In this document: piece after piece, positions 1-6,947 of the stretch
How the letters are laid out: every line of letters begins with the position of its first letter
Position numbering within the stretch: the stretch's first letter is position 1
From: a candidate division TM6 bacterium UASB124
GTDB lineage: Bacteria; Babelota; Babeliae; Babelales; RVW-14
Length of the DNA stretch: 11,912 bases
Assembly: GCA_945872225.1 (NCBI GenBank)
Contig: CAMBZK010000020.1
Coordinates: 1 to 11,912, forward strand
Reading direction: 5' to 3'
Position numbers and translations under genes: made by a program
Notes under the pieces: model-generated
What the model was told of the DNA's origin: nothing
Databases searched by the model: none
What the model saw: only the letters and a program-made list of their open reading frames with translations

Positions 1-1818
1 CTACTGGTATTTTGTAATAAATTTGTCCCAGCCGGTCTTTTTAGCAAAATCACAATTTGGATATGATGCATCAACACCCCCCTGGGCTGGATAGTAGACA
101 TTCAAGCCACAAGAGTTTGCTAGCCCTACCCCTGCGGTGCACTTCAAAACAACACTGTTAAGCGCAGCCAAGCCTGCTGTTGCCACATCAACAACACGCT
201 GCGCTTGGCTGGCATAGTCGGCAGCGCCCTTGTTCGGGGGTGTTACTACAGGTTTTCCAGCAGGCTTAGCTGTAGGCTTACTGGTTGGTTTTGGTGCGGG
301 TTTTTTTGGTGCGGGTTTTTTTGGTGCAGGTTTTTTTGGTGCAGGTTTTTTTGGTGCCCCTTTGGTTTCAGCAGAAGATTCTGGCGTAATACCAGCTCCT
401 TCTTGAGCCTCAGTTGATGGATCGAAAAGCTCGGGGCTGACTGTAGCAACTTGATCCGTTCCTACCGAATCATCGGTAATTTCTACTAAAGGAGCTAAGG
501 AAACAACAGAAACTACGGGCATTGCTGCTGGTGCAAGGGCAGAAAAAGCAGTAATAAATTGCTGCAAAACGAGCTTCACATCAACATAATCAGTCAGATC
601 AAATTGCAATGTTGTTGTATTCGCTATAGCCGTACGGACTGCACGCACAGCAGTTTTTGTTTTATTCTGATCAATAGCTGCACATGCATTAACGGCGCTT
701 ATAAGGGATGTAAACGCATCAACCAGTGAGGCAATCGCGGCAACATTTAAGACAGCAAATGTTGCTCGCTGCGCATTCCGCACAAGAGCTGGATTGGTAG
801 CACTTGCCGCAACATCTCTGTAATATTGCCCAAACAGCGTTACCATCTGCATAGCAATAGCCAGTCTGGGAGCATCTGGGTTACTGCCAAGCCAATTGAA
901 TATAGCATTGTAAGGCATACCATCCCCAGGAACGCTATTTGGCGAAGCAACAATTAACTCAACCAAATCCTTAAGCGCATAAATAATTTCTAGCAGTCCC
1001 ATTAAGCAAGCATCAAACAACATGATATCTATTGGCTTTTTAAAGTTTTTCTTAATCCCAGCAATAGCCTCTTTCATTGATTTTGTTGTTAGGTAGGTTT
1101 TTTGAGTATCATCAAAACCAAACCCTTTTTGAATAGCAGCTGTAGCGCCAGGCCAACGACTCTCTGCTCCAGGCAATGAAACCAAGGGGAATTGGGCTTT
1201 TGTTCGTTTTTTTGCCCTTGGCTGCTGTATCTGCCCCCGACGATTTCTACTTGGTCGCTGCAACGATCTAATCTTTGCCTTAGCAACGCTACGAGCGGCA
1301 AGAGTAACTGACTTAGGGACAAAACCAGAAGGAGCAATTGGCCTGTTAATTTGAGACAAATTAGGCTCTTTGATGCCAGAAGCATGACTCCACATATTAA
1401 CAATCATTATTTTAGGATTAACCCATTGTAAAAACCAAGATGACATGTCAATAAGCTCTTGCTTTGGATTAGTGCCTAAATCACTCCCCCCGGTAAAACT
1501 ACCTCTGTCAAGTGAATCCCCACTTTGTAGTTCCAACCGCCAGGTAATATCATCATCAGGCTTATCCCAAACAACAAAACTACGAACGGTTTGGTCAAAT
1601 TTTGCAGCAACGATATCAGCTGTATCACCCAAAGCGAATTCATGTAAATTGTTGTCTGCAAGCATAAGGGTGACAATTCCAATTTTTGCAGAAGCAGGGG
1701 TTGCTGGTGGCGTAATTAGAGGAGCAGCTGGCGATACAAGCAATGGGGAAAAAAGAGCTATAATTAAAGTGGACTGTAGCCACGACCAAAAATATTTTTT
1801 CAAACTGAATTTATCCAC
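1..1818 (-). CDS. Secreted C11 (clostripain-like) cysteine peptidase
   Basis: Complete 605-residue protein: GTG start at 1816-1818, TAG stop at 1-3. Residues 1-44 are a basic, then hydrophobic leader followed by a Pro/Ala-rich stretch, so export is likely; there is no clear lipobox. Family C11 landmarks appear in order: an LADNNL block near residues 53-58, WSHASG (143-148) with the presumed catalytic His145, FDDTQ (235-239), FDACLMG (268-274) with the presumed nucleophile Cys271, PGDGMPY (297-303), and a C-terminal GLNVYYP plus a W..F..KY ending (571-605). C11 enzymes typically cut after Arg or Lys and mature by self-cleavage (family knowledge). Two oddities: a basic insertion at about 165-208 between His and Cys, and a low-complexity linker at 486-528 with repeated KKPAP before the last conserved block. 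Catalytic activity is inferred from these motifs. Confidence 0.88.
   Translation of the reverse strand: MDKFSLKKYFWSWLQSTLIIALFSPLLVSPAAPLITPPATPASAKIGIVTLMLADNNLHEFALGDTADIVAAKFDQTVRSFVVWDKPDDDITWRLELQSGDSLDRGSFTGGSDLGTNPKQELIDMSSWFLQWVNPKIMIVNMWSHASGIKEPNLSQINRPIAPSGFVPKSVTLAARSVAKAKIRSLQRPSRNRRGQIQQPRAKKRTKAQFPLVSLPGAESRWPGATAAIQKGFGFDDTQKTYLTTKSMKEAIAGIKKNFKKPIDIMLFDACLMGLLEIIYALKDLVELIVASPNSVPGDGMPYNAIFNWLGSNPDAPRLAIAMQMVTLFGQYYRDVAASATNPALVRNAQRATFAVLNVAAIASLVDAFTSLISAVNACAAIDQNKTKTAVRAVRTAIANTTTLQFDLTDYVDVKLVLQQFITAFSALAPAAMPVVSVVSLAPLVEITDDSVGTDQVATVSPELFDPSTEAQEGAGITPESSAETKGAPKKPAPKKPAPKKPAPKKPAPKPTSKPTAKPAGKPVVTPPNKGAADYASQAQRVVDVATAGLAALNSVVLKCTAGVGLANSCGLNVYYPAQGGVDASYPNCDFAKKTGWDKFITKYQ
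293..352. repeat. 15-bp tandem repeat, four copies, coding for KKPAP units
   Basis: Four back-to-back 15-bp units start at 293, 308, 323 and 338. Each is ggtgcgggttttttt or ggtgcaggttttttt, and a partial fifth copy begins at 353. The first two units carry G and the last two carry A at the sixth base, so the array is nearly perfect. Read on the minus strand it encodes the repeated Lys-Lys-Pro-Ala-Pro linker of the peptidase. Unit length is a multiple of three, so gain or loss of units keeps the frame. The T7 run in each unit is a possible slippage site. Confidence 0.95.
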
Positions 1819-1824
1819 GTCTCA

Positions 1825-1830
1825 TCCTCT
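1825..1830 (-). promoter_or_regulatory. Ribosome binding site supporting the GTG start of the C11 peptidase
   Basis: On the minus strand AGAGGA lies 6 nt upstream of the GTG at 1818-1816, good Shine-Dalgarno spacing. It supports a GTG rather than a downstream start, which would remove the signal peptide. The site sits inside a three-codon open frame (ATG AGA GGA TGA, 1833-1822) that ends 3 nt before the GTG. Confidence 0.6.
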
Positions 1831-1996
1831 CATTAATACAAGATAAATAGAGCAAAAAGTCTAGATCATAGTTAAAGAAAGAGGCAAGACCCTGTAATTA
1901 TTGGCTTTTTAGTGACCCTCTCGCGTAAATCTAAAAAACAGGTAGACTATTTACTCGTTGCTTTTTCTTCGCATTGAAGTCACTGATTAATATTAT

Positions 1997-2002
1997 GAAA
2001 GG
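1997..2002 (+). promoter_or_regulatory. Ribosome binding site deciding the GTG start at 2009
   Basis: GAAAGG ends 6 nt before GTG at 2009-2011. A TTG at 2003 in the same frame directly abuts the site, leaving no spacer, so the GTG is the better start. Confidence 0.6.
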
Positions 2003-2008
2003 TTGCCT

Positions 2009-2767
2009 GTGAGCAGACTCCAAACGATTATTGAACAAACATCTTTCCTTCTAGAATCTCAAAAAGAAGCACTTGCTGAATGCGGCTCGATGTTTGAAGA
2101 CTTGCTCAAAGCAGTCAATGCTCGCATCGCAGAATACCCAATCGGCTCAGCAGATGGAGCAGCGCTTGAACGCGTAGCTCAATTAGTTGAGGCACAATCT
2201 GCTCGCATCAACGAAGACGCAAACCTTGATATCGAATTCCTCACGGAACAACTTGATGCACTGAGCAAAATTTCAACACTCGACAATCCTGTGCAAGCAC
2301 AAGAATTGCTTGCCATGATCATTGACGAAAATGCTGAAGTTGTTGACACAGAAACCTTCAAGCAAGAAGTTCAAGCTGAGTCAGAAACATCAAAGCAAAG
2401 CCTAATCCTCATGATTAGCGACATCAAAGATGCTGTTAATGAAGGCAGTGCAGAAGAAGTTGCTGAATACCTCGAGTCTATTCTTGCGATTGAAGAAGAA
2501 GACGGTATGGACAATGAAAACTGCTGCGATGATGAAGAGTGTGATGATGACGCTTGCGGCGAAGATGAAGATGAAGAAGGTTGCGGTAGCGAAGATGGCT
2601 GTGGCTGTGAAGCACTCGACGGTGAAGCTGGCTCTTGTGGCGGCTGCAACGGTTGTGGTAGCGGCAAAGGCTGTGGATCATCTGAAGGCAGCACCGATCT
2701 TTTTGGTAGCCTAAAAGATTATGAAGAGTCACTGCTCGATAAAGCTGATGATAAAACACAACACTAA
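2009..2767 (+). CDS. Acidic protein with cysteine-rich C-terminal tail, function unknown
   Basis: I do not recognise this 252-residue protein. From the GTG at 2009, residues 1-160 look almost wholly alpha-helical and strongly acidic, with one Cys (25) and no signal peptide or membrane segment. Residues 162-226 form a low-complexity Asp/Glu/Gly/Ser tail holding eleven cysteines (172, 173, 178, 183, 192, 198, 200, 210, 213, 216, 222), including CC, CxC and CxxCxxC spacings, and no histidine. The last 25 residues return to a charged helical segment ending TQH. So many cysteines in an acidic cytosolic protein suggest metal or iron-sulfur binding (inference). The next gene, 20 bp downstream, is a ferredoxin, which fits a shared role in iron-sulfur or electron-transfer chemistry. 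A redox-sensing or simple metal-storage role is equally possible. Confidence 0.75.
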   Translation: MSRLQTIIEQTSFLLESQKEALAECGSMFEDLLKAVNARIAEYPIGSADGAALERVAQLVEAQSARINEDANLDIEFLTEQLDALSKISTLDNPVQAQELLAMIIDENAEVVDTETFKQEVQAESETSKQSLILMISDIKDAVNEGSAEEVAEYLESILAIEEEDGMDNENCCDDEECDDDACGEDEDEEGCGSEDGCGCEALDGEAGSCGGCNGCGSGKGCGSSEGSTDLFGSLKDYEESLLDKADDKTQH

Positions 2768-2787
2768 CCTAGTTTTTTTAAGCCGGT

Positions 2788-2991
2788 ATGTGCAAAAAAA
2801 TTAAACGTGTACAAATCCAGCCCGGATGTATTTCATGTGGTACTTGTGAGGCTGTATGCCCAAAAGTATTTTTAGTGAAAGCAACCGCAGAAGTGTTACC
2901 TGATGCTGACGTACAAGCTCATAACGAGCTTGTACGTGAAGCAGCAGATCTGTGTCCCGTGTCGGTGATACAAGTAGAAGATGAAGATTAA
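2788..2991 (+). CDS. Small single-cluster [4Fe-4S] ferredoxin
   Basis: 67-residue cytosolic electron carrier. CxxCxxCxxxCP at residues 14-25 (Cys14, 17, 20, 24) and a remote CP at Cys56-Pro57 match the short ferredoxins that bind one [4Fe-4S] cluster through the first three cysteines and the distant one (family knowledge). In those proteins the cysteine at the place of Cys24 often pairs in a disulfide; no obvious partner exists here. A second CxxCxxC motif is missing, so it is not a two-cluster ferredoxin. It starts 20 bp after the cysteine-rich gene, with only a weak ribosome site. Its TAA overlaps the ATG of the acyl-CoA synthetase (TAATG), so the three genes are probably one transcript. 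The redox partner is not visible from the sequence. Confidence 0.9.
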   Translation: MCKKIKRVQIQPGCISCGTCEAVCPKVFLVKATAEVLPDADVQAHNELVREAADLCPVSVIQVEDED

Positions 2992-4586
2992 TGCGATTGC
3001 AGAAAGTTCTCATGGGGTTGTCTGAACAAGCCATATTTGATGAAATTCAAAAAAATTGTAGCCCTAACGGCATACCGTTATTTGTGGGGCGCCTCTTACA
3101 ACGCGCTTACACGCGCAACCCGCAAAGCTTAGCGCTCATTGCACCACAGCAACAATTCACCTATAAAAATTTATATTTTCGTGCCCTGCTCATGAGCCGC
3201 AAGCTCCTTTCGCTTGGCGTAAAAAAGCACGACCGTGTCATGATTTTTTACGAAAATGCGCCAGCTTTTTACGTTGCGTATTTTGCTGCTTGGCAAATTG
3301 GCGCTGTTTGTGTCCCGGTTAATACCTTCCTGCACGAGCGCGAGCTAGGCTTTATTCTCAACGATGCGCAACCAGCAGCACTTATTGTTTCTTCAACGCT
3401 CAAACCAACTGCTGATGCTGCTTTTGCAAACAATGCAATATCTTGCCAGCCACTGATTCTTTCTGATGATGCTTTTGATTGGCTAGTACCAGAACCAGAA
3501 GATGTTGAAGACGCGTGCAGCGACGTCGTTTTACAAGACCTTGATCCTGACGATCTGTGCGCCTTGCTTTACACCTCAGGAACAACAGGCATACCAAAAG
3601 GCGTGATGCTTTCCTCGCGCAATGTTATGGCTAACGTTATGCAATGCTTTGCTCGCTTTACTGCTGCTGGCCTTGGCAACAATGAGCGCTTTTTTTGTGT
3701 ACTGCCACTGTTCCACGTATTTGCCCAAAATACCTGCTTATGGCTGCCAGCCCTTATTGGCGCCTGCGTCATCTTGGTACAAAAAATTGATCGACGCCTT
3801 ATTCTCGATGGCCTCATGGAAAAGCCAACTATCTTTTTTGGCGTTCCGCCACTTTACGGGTTGCTGTGTTTAATGAAAACGGCCCCACTAAACTCAATTA
3901 AGCTCTTTGTTTCTGGCGCTGACATGCTACCTGATAAAACTAGGGCTGCTTTTTCAGGTATTTATGGCAGAAAAATCTGCACTGGCTATGGACTCTCTGA
4001 AGCCGCCCCTGTCGTCTCTTTCAACCTTCAAAACAATAGCGCAGCAACGTATGTTGCCGGCAAGCCACTCTTTGGTATTACCTGTCAAATACGCGATGAC
4101 CAAGGCGCGCTTGTTCCTGAAAATACTATTGGATCGCTCTGGATCAAAGGGGACAATATTATGATGGGCTACTACAACGCACCGGAAGCAACTGCTGCTG
4201 TTTTACAAGAAAAATGGCTGAATACTGGCGACCTAGGCTCAATTGATTTACATGGAAATCTTGCTATACGTGGGCGGACTAAAGATATAATTATTCACAA
4301 GGGGTTTAATATTTACCCCGCTGAAATAGAAAATGTTCTCATGATGCATCCGTCGGTTTTTAAGGCCGCCGTGATAGGACAGGAGGAAGACATGGCAGGG
4401 CAAGTTCCTGTTGCATTTGTAGCACTTAGAAGCCGAGAGCCAGATATAGAGCAAATACTGCGCAAGCACTGTGCGCACAACCTAGCAACATACAAGGTCC
4501 CGCGTAAAATTATCTGCCTTGATGACCTACCAATGAATGCAACGGGTAAAATTGATAAAAAGCAGCTGTTAACCATGAACGTATGA
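2991..4586 (+). CDS. Long-chain fatty-acid--CoA ligase-like (AMP-binding) enzyme
   Basis: 531-residue member of the ANL (acyl-CoA synthetase) superfamily, which activates a carboxylic acid with ATP to an acyl-AMP and then passes it to CoA. Diagnostic motifs are complete: YTSGTTGIPKG (194-204, ATP-binding loop), PLFHVF (239-244), GYGLSEAAP (332-340), TGDLG (412-416), GRTKDII (428-434), and NATGK with the catalytic Lys520. The length and the GFNIYPAEIE block fit medium- or long-chain fatty-acid ligases; the substrate is inferred. No membrane segment is evident. The start at 2991 overlaps the ferredoxin stop by one base, suggesting translational coupling; a second in-frame ATG at 3012 gives a 524-residue form and cannot be excluded. 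The enzyme could feed scavenged fatty acids into phospholipid synthesis. Confidence 0.92.
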   Translation: MRLQKVLMGLSEQAIFDEIQKNCSPNGIPLFVGRLLQRAYTRNPQSLALIAPQQQFTYKNLYFRALLMSRKLLSLGVKKHDRVMIFYENAPAFYVAYFAAWQIGAVCVPVNTFLHERELGFILNDAQPAALIVSSTLKPTADAAFANNAISCQPLILSDDAFDWLVPEPEDVEDACSDVVLQDLDPDDLCALLYTSGTTGIPKGVMLSSRNVMANVMQCFARFTAAGLGNNERFFCVLPLFHVFAQNTCLWLPALIGACVILVQKIDRRLILDGLMEKPTIFFGVPPLYGLLCLMKTAPLNSIKLFVSGADMLPDKTRAAFSGIYGRKICTGYGLSEAAPVVSFNLQNNSAATYVAGKPLFGITCQIRDDQGALVPENTIGSLWIKGDNIMMGYYNAPEATAAVLQEKWLNTGDLGSIDLHGNLAIRGRTKDIIIHKGFNIYPAEIENVLMMHPSVFKAAVIGQEEDMAGQVPVAFVALRSREPDIEQILRKHCAHNLATYKVPRKIICLDDLPMNATGKIDKKQLLTMNV

Positions 4587-4600
4587 TCCAATACTCGTAG

Positions 4601-4630
4601 TTAACCTAATGCCAGCCACTATTTTATCAT
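4601..4630 (+). promoter_or_regulatory. Candidate sigma-70-type promoter for the DUF21-CBS gene
   Basis: TTAACC (4601-4606) and TATCAT (4625-4630) are separated by 18 bp, 4/6 and 5/6 matches to the -35 and -10 consensus. They lie in the 75-bp gap, upstream of the ribosome site AAGGAG (4647-4652) and the ATG at 4662. No terminator is visible after the synthetase gene, so read-through from upstream is also likely. Confidence 0.35.
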
Positions 4631-4661
4631 TGTACTGATCCCGCTTAAGGAGTTATTTTTT

Positions 4662-5933
4662 ATGTCGCTTTTACTACAAATTGTTCTTTTTATTATCGCT
4701 CTCTGCTTTGCAGCGTTATTCGCCTTCTTAGAAACAGCATTTACCGCACTGCGCCTGTTCAAACTCAAAGAGCTTGCGCTCTCTGTCGCAAAATATCGCA
4801 ACTTGTTTGATTCCTGGGAAAAAAACCCTCAACGTATCTTGATTACTATTTTAATTGCAAACAATTTTGCCCACGTTCTGGCGTCAGTACTGATTTCTAA
4901 TGCCATGGAATATTATCTTGGCGCTTTTGGATTAGCCATCGGTGTTGGCCTTGCAACCATTATGATCCTGATCTTTGGGGAAATTATTCCCAAGAGTTTT
5001 GCTAAAACCCACCACGAGCGCCTCTTTGGGTCATGCCTGTGGCTCATTAATTTGCTGTACCACATTGAATACCCATTCGTAACCATACTCCTGCAAATCG
5101 CTGACAAGTTTTTTGCTAAGGTTGGCGGAAAGCATGTGCTTGATAAGCATGATGTGGTTTCTGAAAAAGAGATCGAGTTTTTGATCGATTATAGCGATGA
5201 GAAAGGGCTCATGGAGTCAGAAAAAACTGAGATGTTGCAAAACGTTTTCAGCCTCGGACAAACCTTAGTGCGCGAAATTATGATTCCTAAAGCAGATATC
5301 ACCCTGCTTGATGTCAATGCCAGCCTTGAACAAGGCATGGATATTTTTGCCCGCTCACGCTACTCACGCCTGCCTATTTATGATGGTGATGACGACAATA
5401 TCATTGGCGTTGTGCACCAAAAAGACATCTTTGATTTGCTCTACAAAAAAGAGGTTAAGTCACTCCGTGAGCTTGTTCGCCCCATCATGTTCATCCCTGA
5501 AACTCAAAAAATTAACCAGTTGCTCAGCGAGTTGCTGAAAAAACACATCCACATGGCGATTATTCTTAACGAATACGGCAGCATTGCTGGACTTGTCACC
5601 CTAGAAGATATTATTGAAGAAATTGTTGGCGAGATCGTTGATGAGCACGAAAAGACCGTTACCGAGATTGTACCACTCGAGCAAGGTGGCTGGATTGTTG
5701 ACGGCACTGCAAGTCTTGAAAAAATTGAAGACCTTTTAAACATTCACATGGTTGCTGAAAATTCGATTTCAATCGGCGGATTTTTGGCAGAAAAACTGCA
5801 GCACTTACCAAAAAAAGGCGAGCGTGTTTTGTATGAAGGCTTCCATTTTCAAGTGCAACAGGCATCCCCTCGCCGAGTGCTACAAGTCCTTATTTTTGCT
5901 GAGGACCAGGCAAGCACTGAGCCAAAAGAATAA
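4662..5933 (+). CDS. HlyC/CorC-family membrane protein (DUF21, CBS pair, CorC_HlyC)
   Basis: 423-residue inner-membrane protein with the classic three-part layout. Residues 1 to about 150 hold the DUF21 membrane domain: hydrophobic segments near 3-30, 58-80, 86-107 and 122-146, with the conserved FGEIIPK at 105-111. Two CBS domains follow at about 205-262 (IMIPKADI; YSRLPIY, 234-240) and 270-330 (ILNEYGSIAGLVTLEDI). The C-terminal CorC_HlyC domain spans about 338-412. The family includes proteins linked to magnesium/cobalt export and to haemolysin-like activity; the CBS pair usually senses adenosine nucleotides (family knowledge). The substrate cannot be read from sequence. AAGGAG stands 9 nt before the ATG. 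It is the last gene of the plus-strand run and ends just before a strong terminator. Confidence 0.9.
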   Translation: MSLLLQIVLFIIALCFAALFAFLETAFTALRLFKLKELALSVAKYRNLFDSWEKNPQRILITILIANNFAHVLASVLISNAMEYYLGAFGLAIGVGLATIMILIFGEIIPKSFAKTHHERLFGSCLWLINLLYHIEYPFVTILLQIADKFFAKVGGKHVLDKHDVVSEKEIEFLIDYSDEKGLMESEKTEMLQNVFSLGQTLVREIMIPKADITLLDVNASLEQGMDIFARSRYSRLPIYDGDDDNIIGVVHQKDIFDLLYKKEVKSLRELVRPIMFIPETQKINQLLSELLKKHIHMAIILNEYGSIAGLVTLEDIIEEIVGEIVDEHEKTVTEIVPLEQGGWIVDGTASLEKIEDLLNIHMVAENSISIGGFLAEKLQHLPKKGERVLYEGFHFQVQQASPRRVLQVLIFAEDQASTEPKE

Positions 5934-5957
5934 ATACGCCATTTTTCAGATTCATGA

Positions 5958-5986
5958 AAAGCCCGCCTGGATTTGAGGCGGGCTTT
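5958..5986. terminator. Bidirectional intrinsic terminator between converging genes
   Basis: AAAGCCCGCCT (5958-5968) and AGGCGGGCTTT (5976-5986) form a perfect 11-bp stem with a 7-nt loop. The flanks are A-rich on the left and T-rich on the right, so it can end transcripts of both the CBS gene and the converging gene that stops at 6024. Confidence 0.9.
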
Positions 5987-6023
5987 CTTATTGGCTATTG
6001 ATCAGCATACAGGACGCACAAAG

Positions 6024-6851
6024 CTACAGCGTCATCAACGTATCAATCACCTCAAGGCAAACCCACTCGATAAAACACTGCGCATCAGCCTCATCCATTT
6101 CAAGCACTTTGTAACGAGCAATGTAGGCATCGTACAATAATCGAAACCGCGGCTTAAGCGCTCGTGGAAAATAATACTGGTGCTCGGGCCACTTCTCTAT
6201 TACTTTTTCTAAAATACTTTTATAGGTCCACTCTGCTTGAGCTGTTTTTTTTGAAAGGTAATGATTCAAGCAAAAAAAAATTCCACTCGCAGTCCCTTTT
6301 TTTATCCAAGCAAACATATTTTCAAGTGATGTCTTTTTCTCAAGGTGGTCAAGTAAAAATCCTTCAAAGTCTGGAATTACAGTAGCGTCAATTTCTTTAA
6401 CATACTCCATTTTGTTTTTACCCAAAAAATACTCCCGCAAGCCTTTTCTTGTGGTATGTACTTGCTTGGCAATCCCTATGGTGTCATGACACAATTTGAT
6501 TTTTTTTTCTAAACTAGCAAACATCTCTTTAATTACCGGAATACGATACAGCAAGTACATGAATGCTTCAGAGCTCAGGACACTCACGCCAGCTGAGCCA
6601 AGAATCCTAGAAGCATGATAGATACGATGTTTCAGCGACCAAGGATCCTCTATTTCTTCCAACCCTGCTTGCTGCACGGGTGGGCTAAGCACTTCTTGGA
6701 CATAGCGATAAGCAGCCCGTTGCCGACGCACTTGCATAGCTGCACGCTGCGCTTCTGCTGTATTTTGAGGATACGCATAGACAGTAAAAATACTTATCAA
6801 TCCGAGTTGTACTAAGAAATGCCACCATTTATTGGAAAAAAAAACAAGCAT
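6024..6851 (-). CDS. Exported protein of unknown function, mostly helical
   Basis: 275 residues, ATG at 6849-6851, TAG at 6024-6026. I do not recognise the family. Residues 1-26 look like a signal peptide (NKWW, a hydrophobic core LVQLGLISIFTVYA, likely cut before YPQ). The mature part begins with an Ala/Arg/Gln-rich helix (30-50) and continues as Lys/Glu-rich, probably helical segments with many aromatics. A moderately hydrophobic stretch at about 85-110 (ILGSAGVSVLSSEAFMYLLY) could be a second membrane helix or a buried one. Three widely spaced Cys, near 121, 195 and 261. The ribosome site is weak (GAG about 6 nt upstream). It diverges from the paralog pair that starts at 6948 and shows no obvious similarity to it. 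Confidence 0.7.
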   Translation of the reverse strand: MLVFFSNKWWHFLVQLGLISIFTVYAYPQNTAEAQRAAMQVRRQRAAYRYVQEVLSPPVQQAGLEEIEDPWSLKHRIYHASRILGSAGVSVLSSEAFMYLLYRIPVIKEMFASLEKKIKLCHDTIGIAKQVHTTRKGLREYFLGKNKMEYVKEIDATVIPDFEGFLLDHLEKKTSLENMFAWIKKGTASGIFFCLNHYLSKKTAQAEWTYKSILEKVIEKWPEHQYYFPRALKPRFRLLYDAYIARYKVLEMDEADAQCFIEWVCLEVIDTLMTL

Positions 6852-6936
6852 GCTACACTCTGTTCAGTTGTAATGCAATGAGCCCCTAGAAAAAGGCTAG
6901 AGACTCTGACCAAATTGCTCAACATTTCTATAAAAA

Positions 6937-6942
6937 AAGGGA
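6937..6942 (+). promoter_or_regulatory. Ribosome binding site deciding the ATG start at 6948
   Basis: AAGGGA lies 5 nt upstream of ATG 6948. The alternative in-frame TTG at 6915 has no such site and would put eleven extra residues in front of a good signal peptide. Confidence 0.65.
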
Positions 6943-6947
6943 TCGGA

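Noticed and set aside
293..352. Possible CRISPR-like repeats
   Set aside because: The units are contiguous 15-bp coding repeats with no spacers.
205..417. Plus-strand frame rich in Phe, Trp and Cys opposite the peptidase
   Set aside because: It is the mirror of the KKPAP repeat array; its odd composition comes from the repeat, and the conserved peptidase frame is on the other strand.
1858..1887. Minus-strand promoter TTGCCT-18-TAGACT upstream of the peptidase
   Set aside because: Both hexamers match only 4/6; not strong enough to annotate.
2003..2008. TTG start giving two extra residues on the cysteine-rich protein
   Set aside because: The ribosome site ends directly at the TTG, leaving no spacer; the GTG at 2009 has proper spacing.
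2371..2694. Minus-strand Ser/Pro/Gln-rich frame opposite the cysteine-rich gene
   Set aside because: Low-complexity shadow of the acidic Cys/Gly-rich codons; no ribosome site and no conserved motif.
5308..5538. Plus-strand frame inside the CBS domain region
   Set aside because: Shadow frame of the DUF21-CBS gene with no motif or ribosome site.
6906..6934. Plus-strand promoter CTGACC-17-TATAAA before paralog A
   Set aside because: The transcript would start about 7 nt before ATG 6948 and lose the ribosome site.
6915..6947. TTG start giving eleven extra residues on paralog A
   Set aside because: ATG 6948 has a good ribosome site and begins a standard signal peptide.
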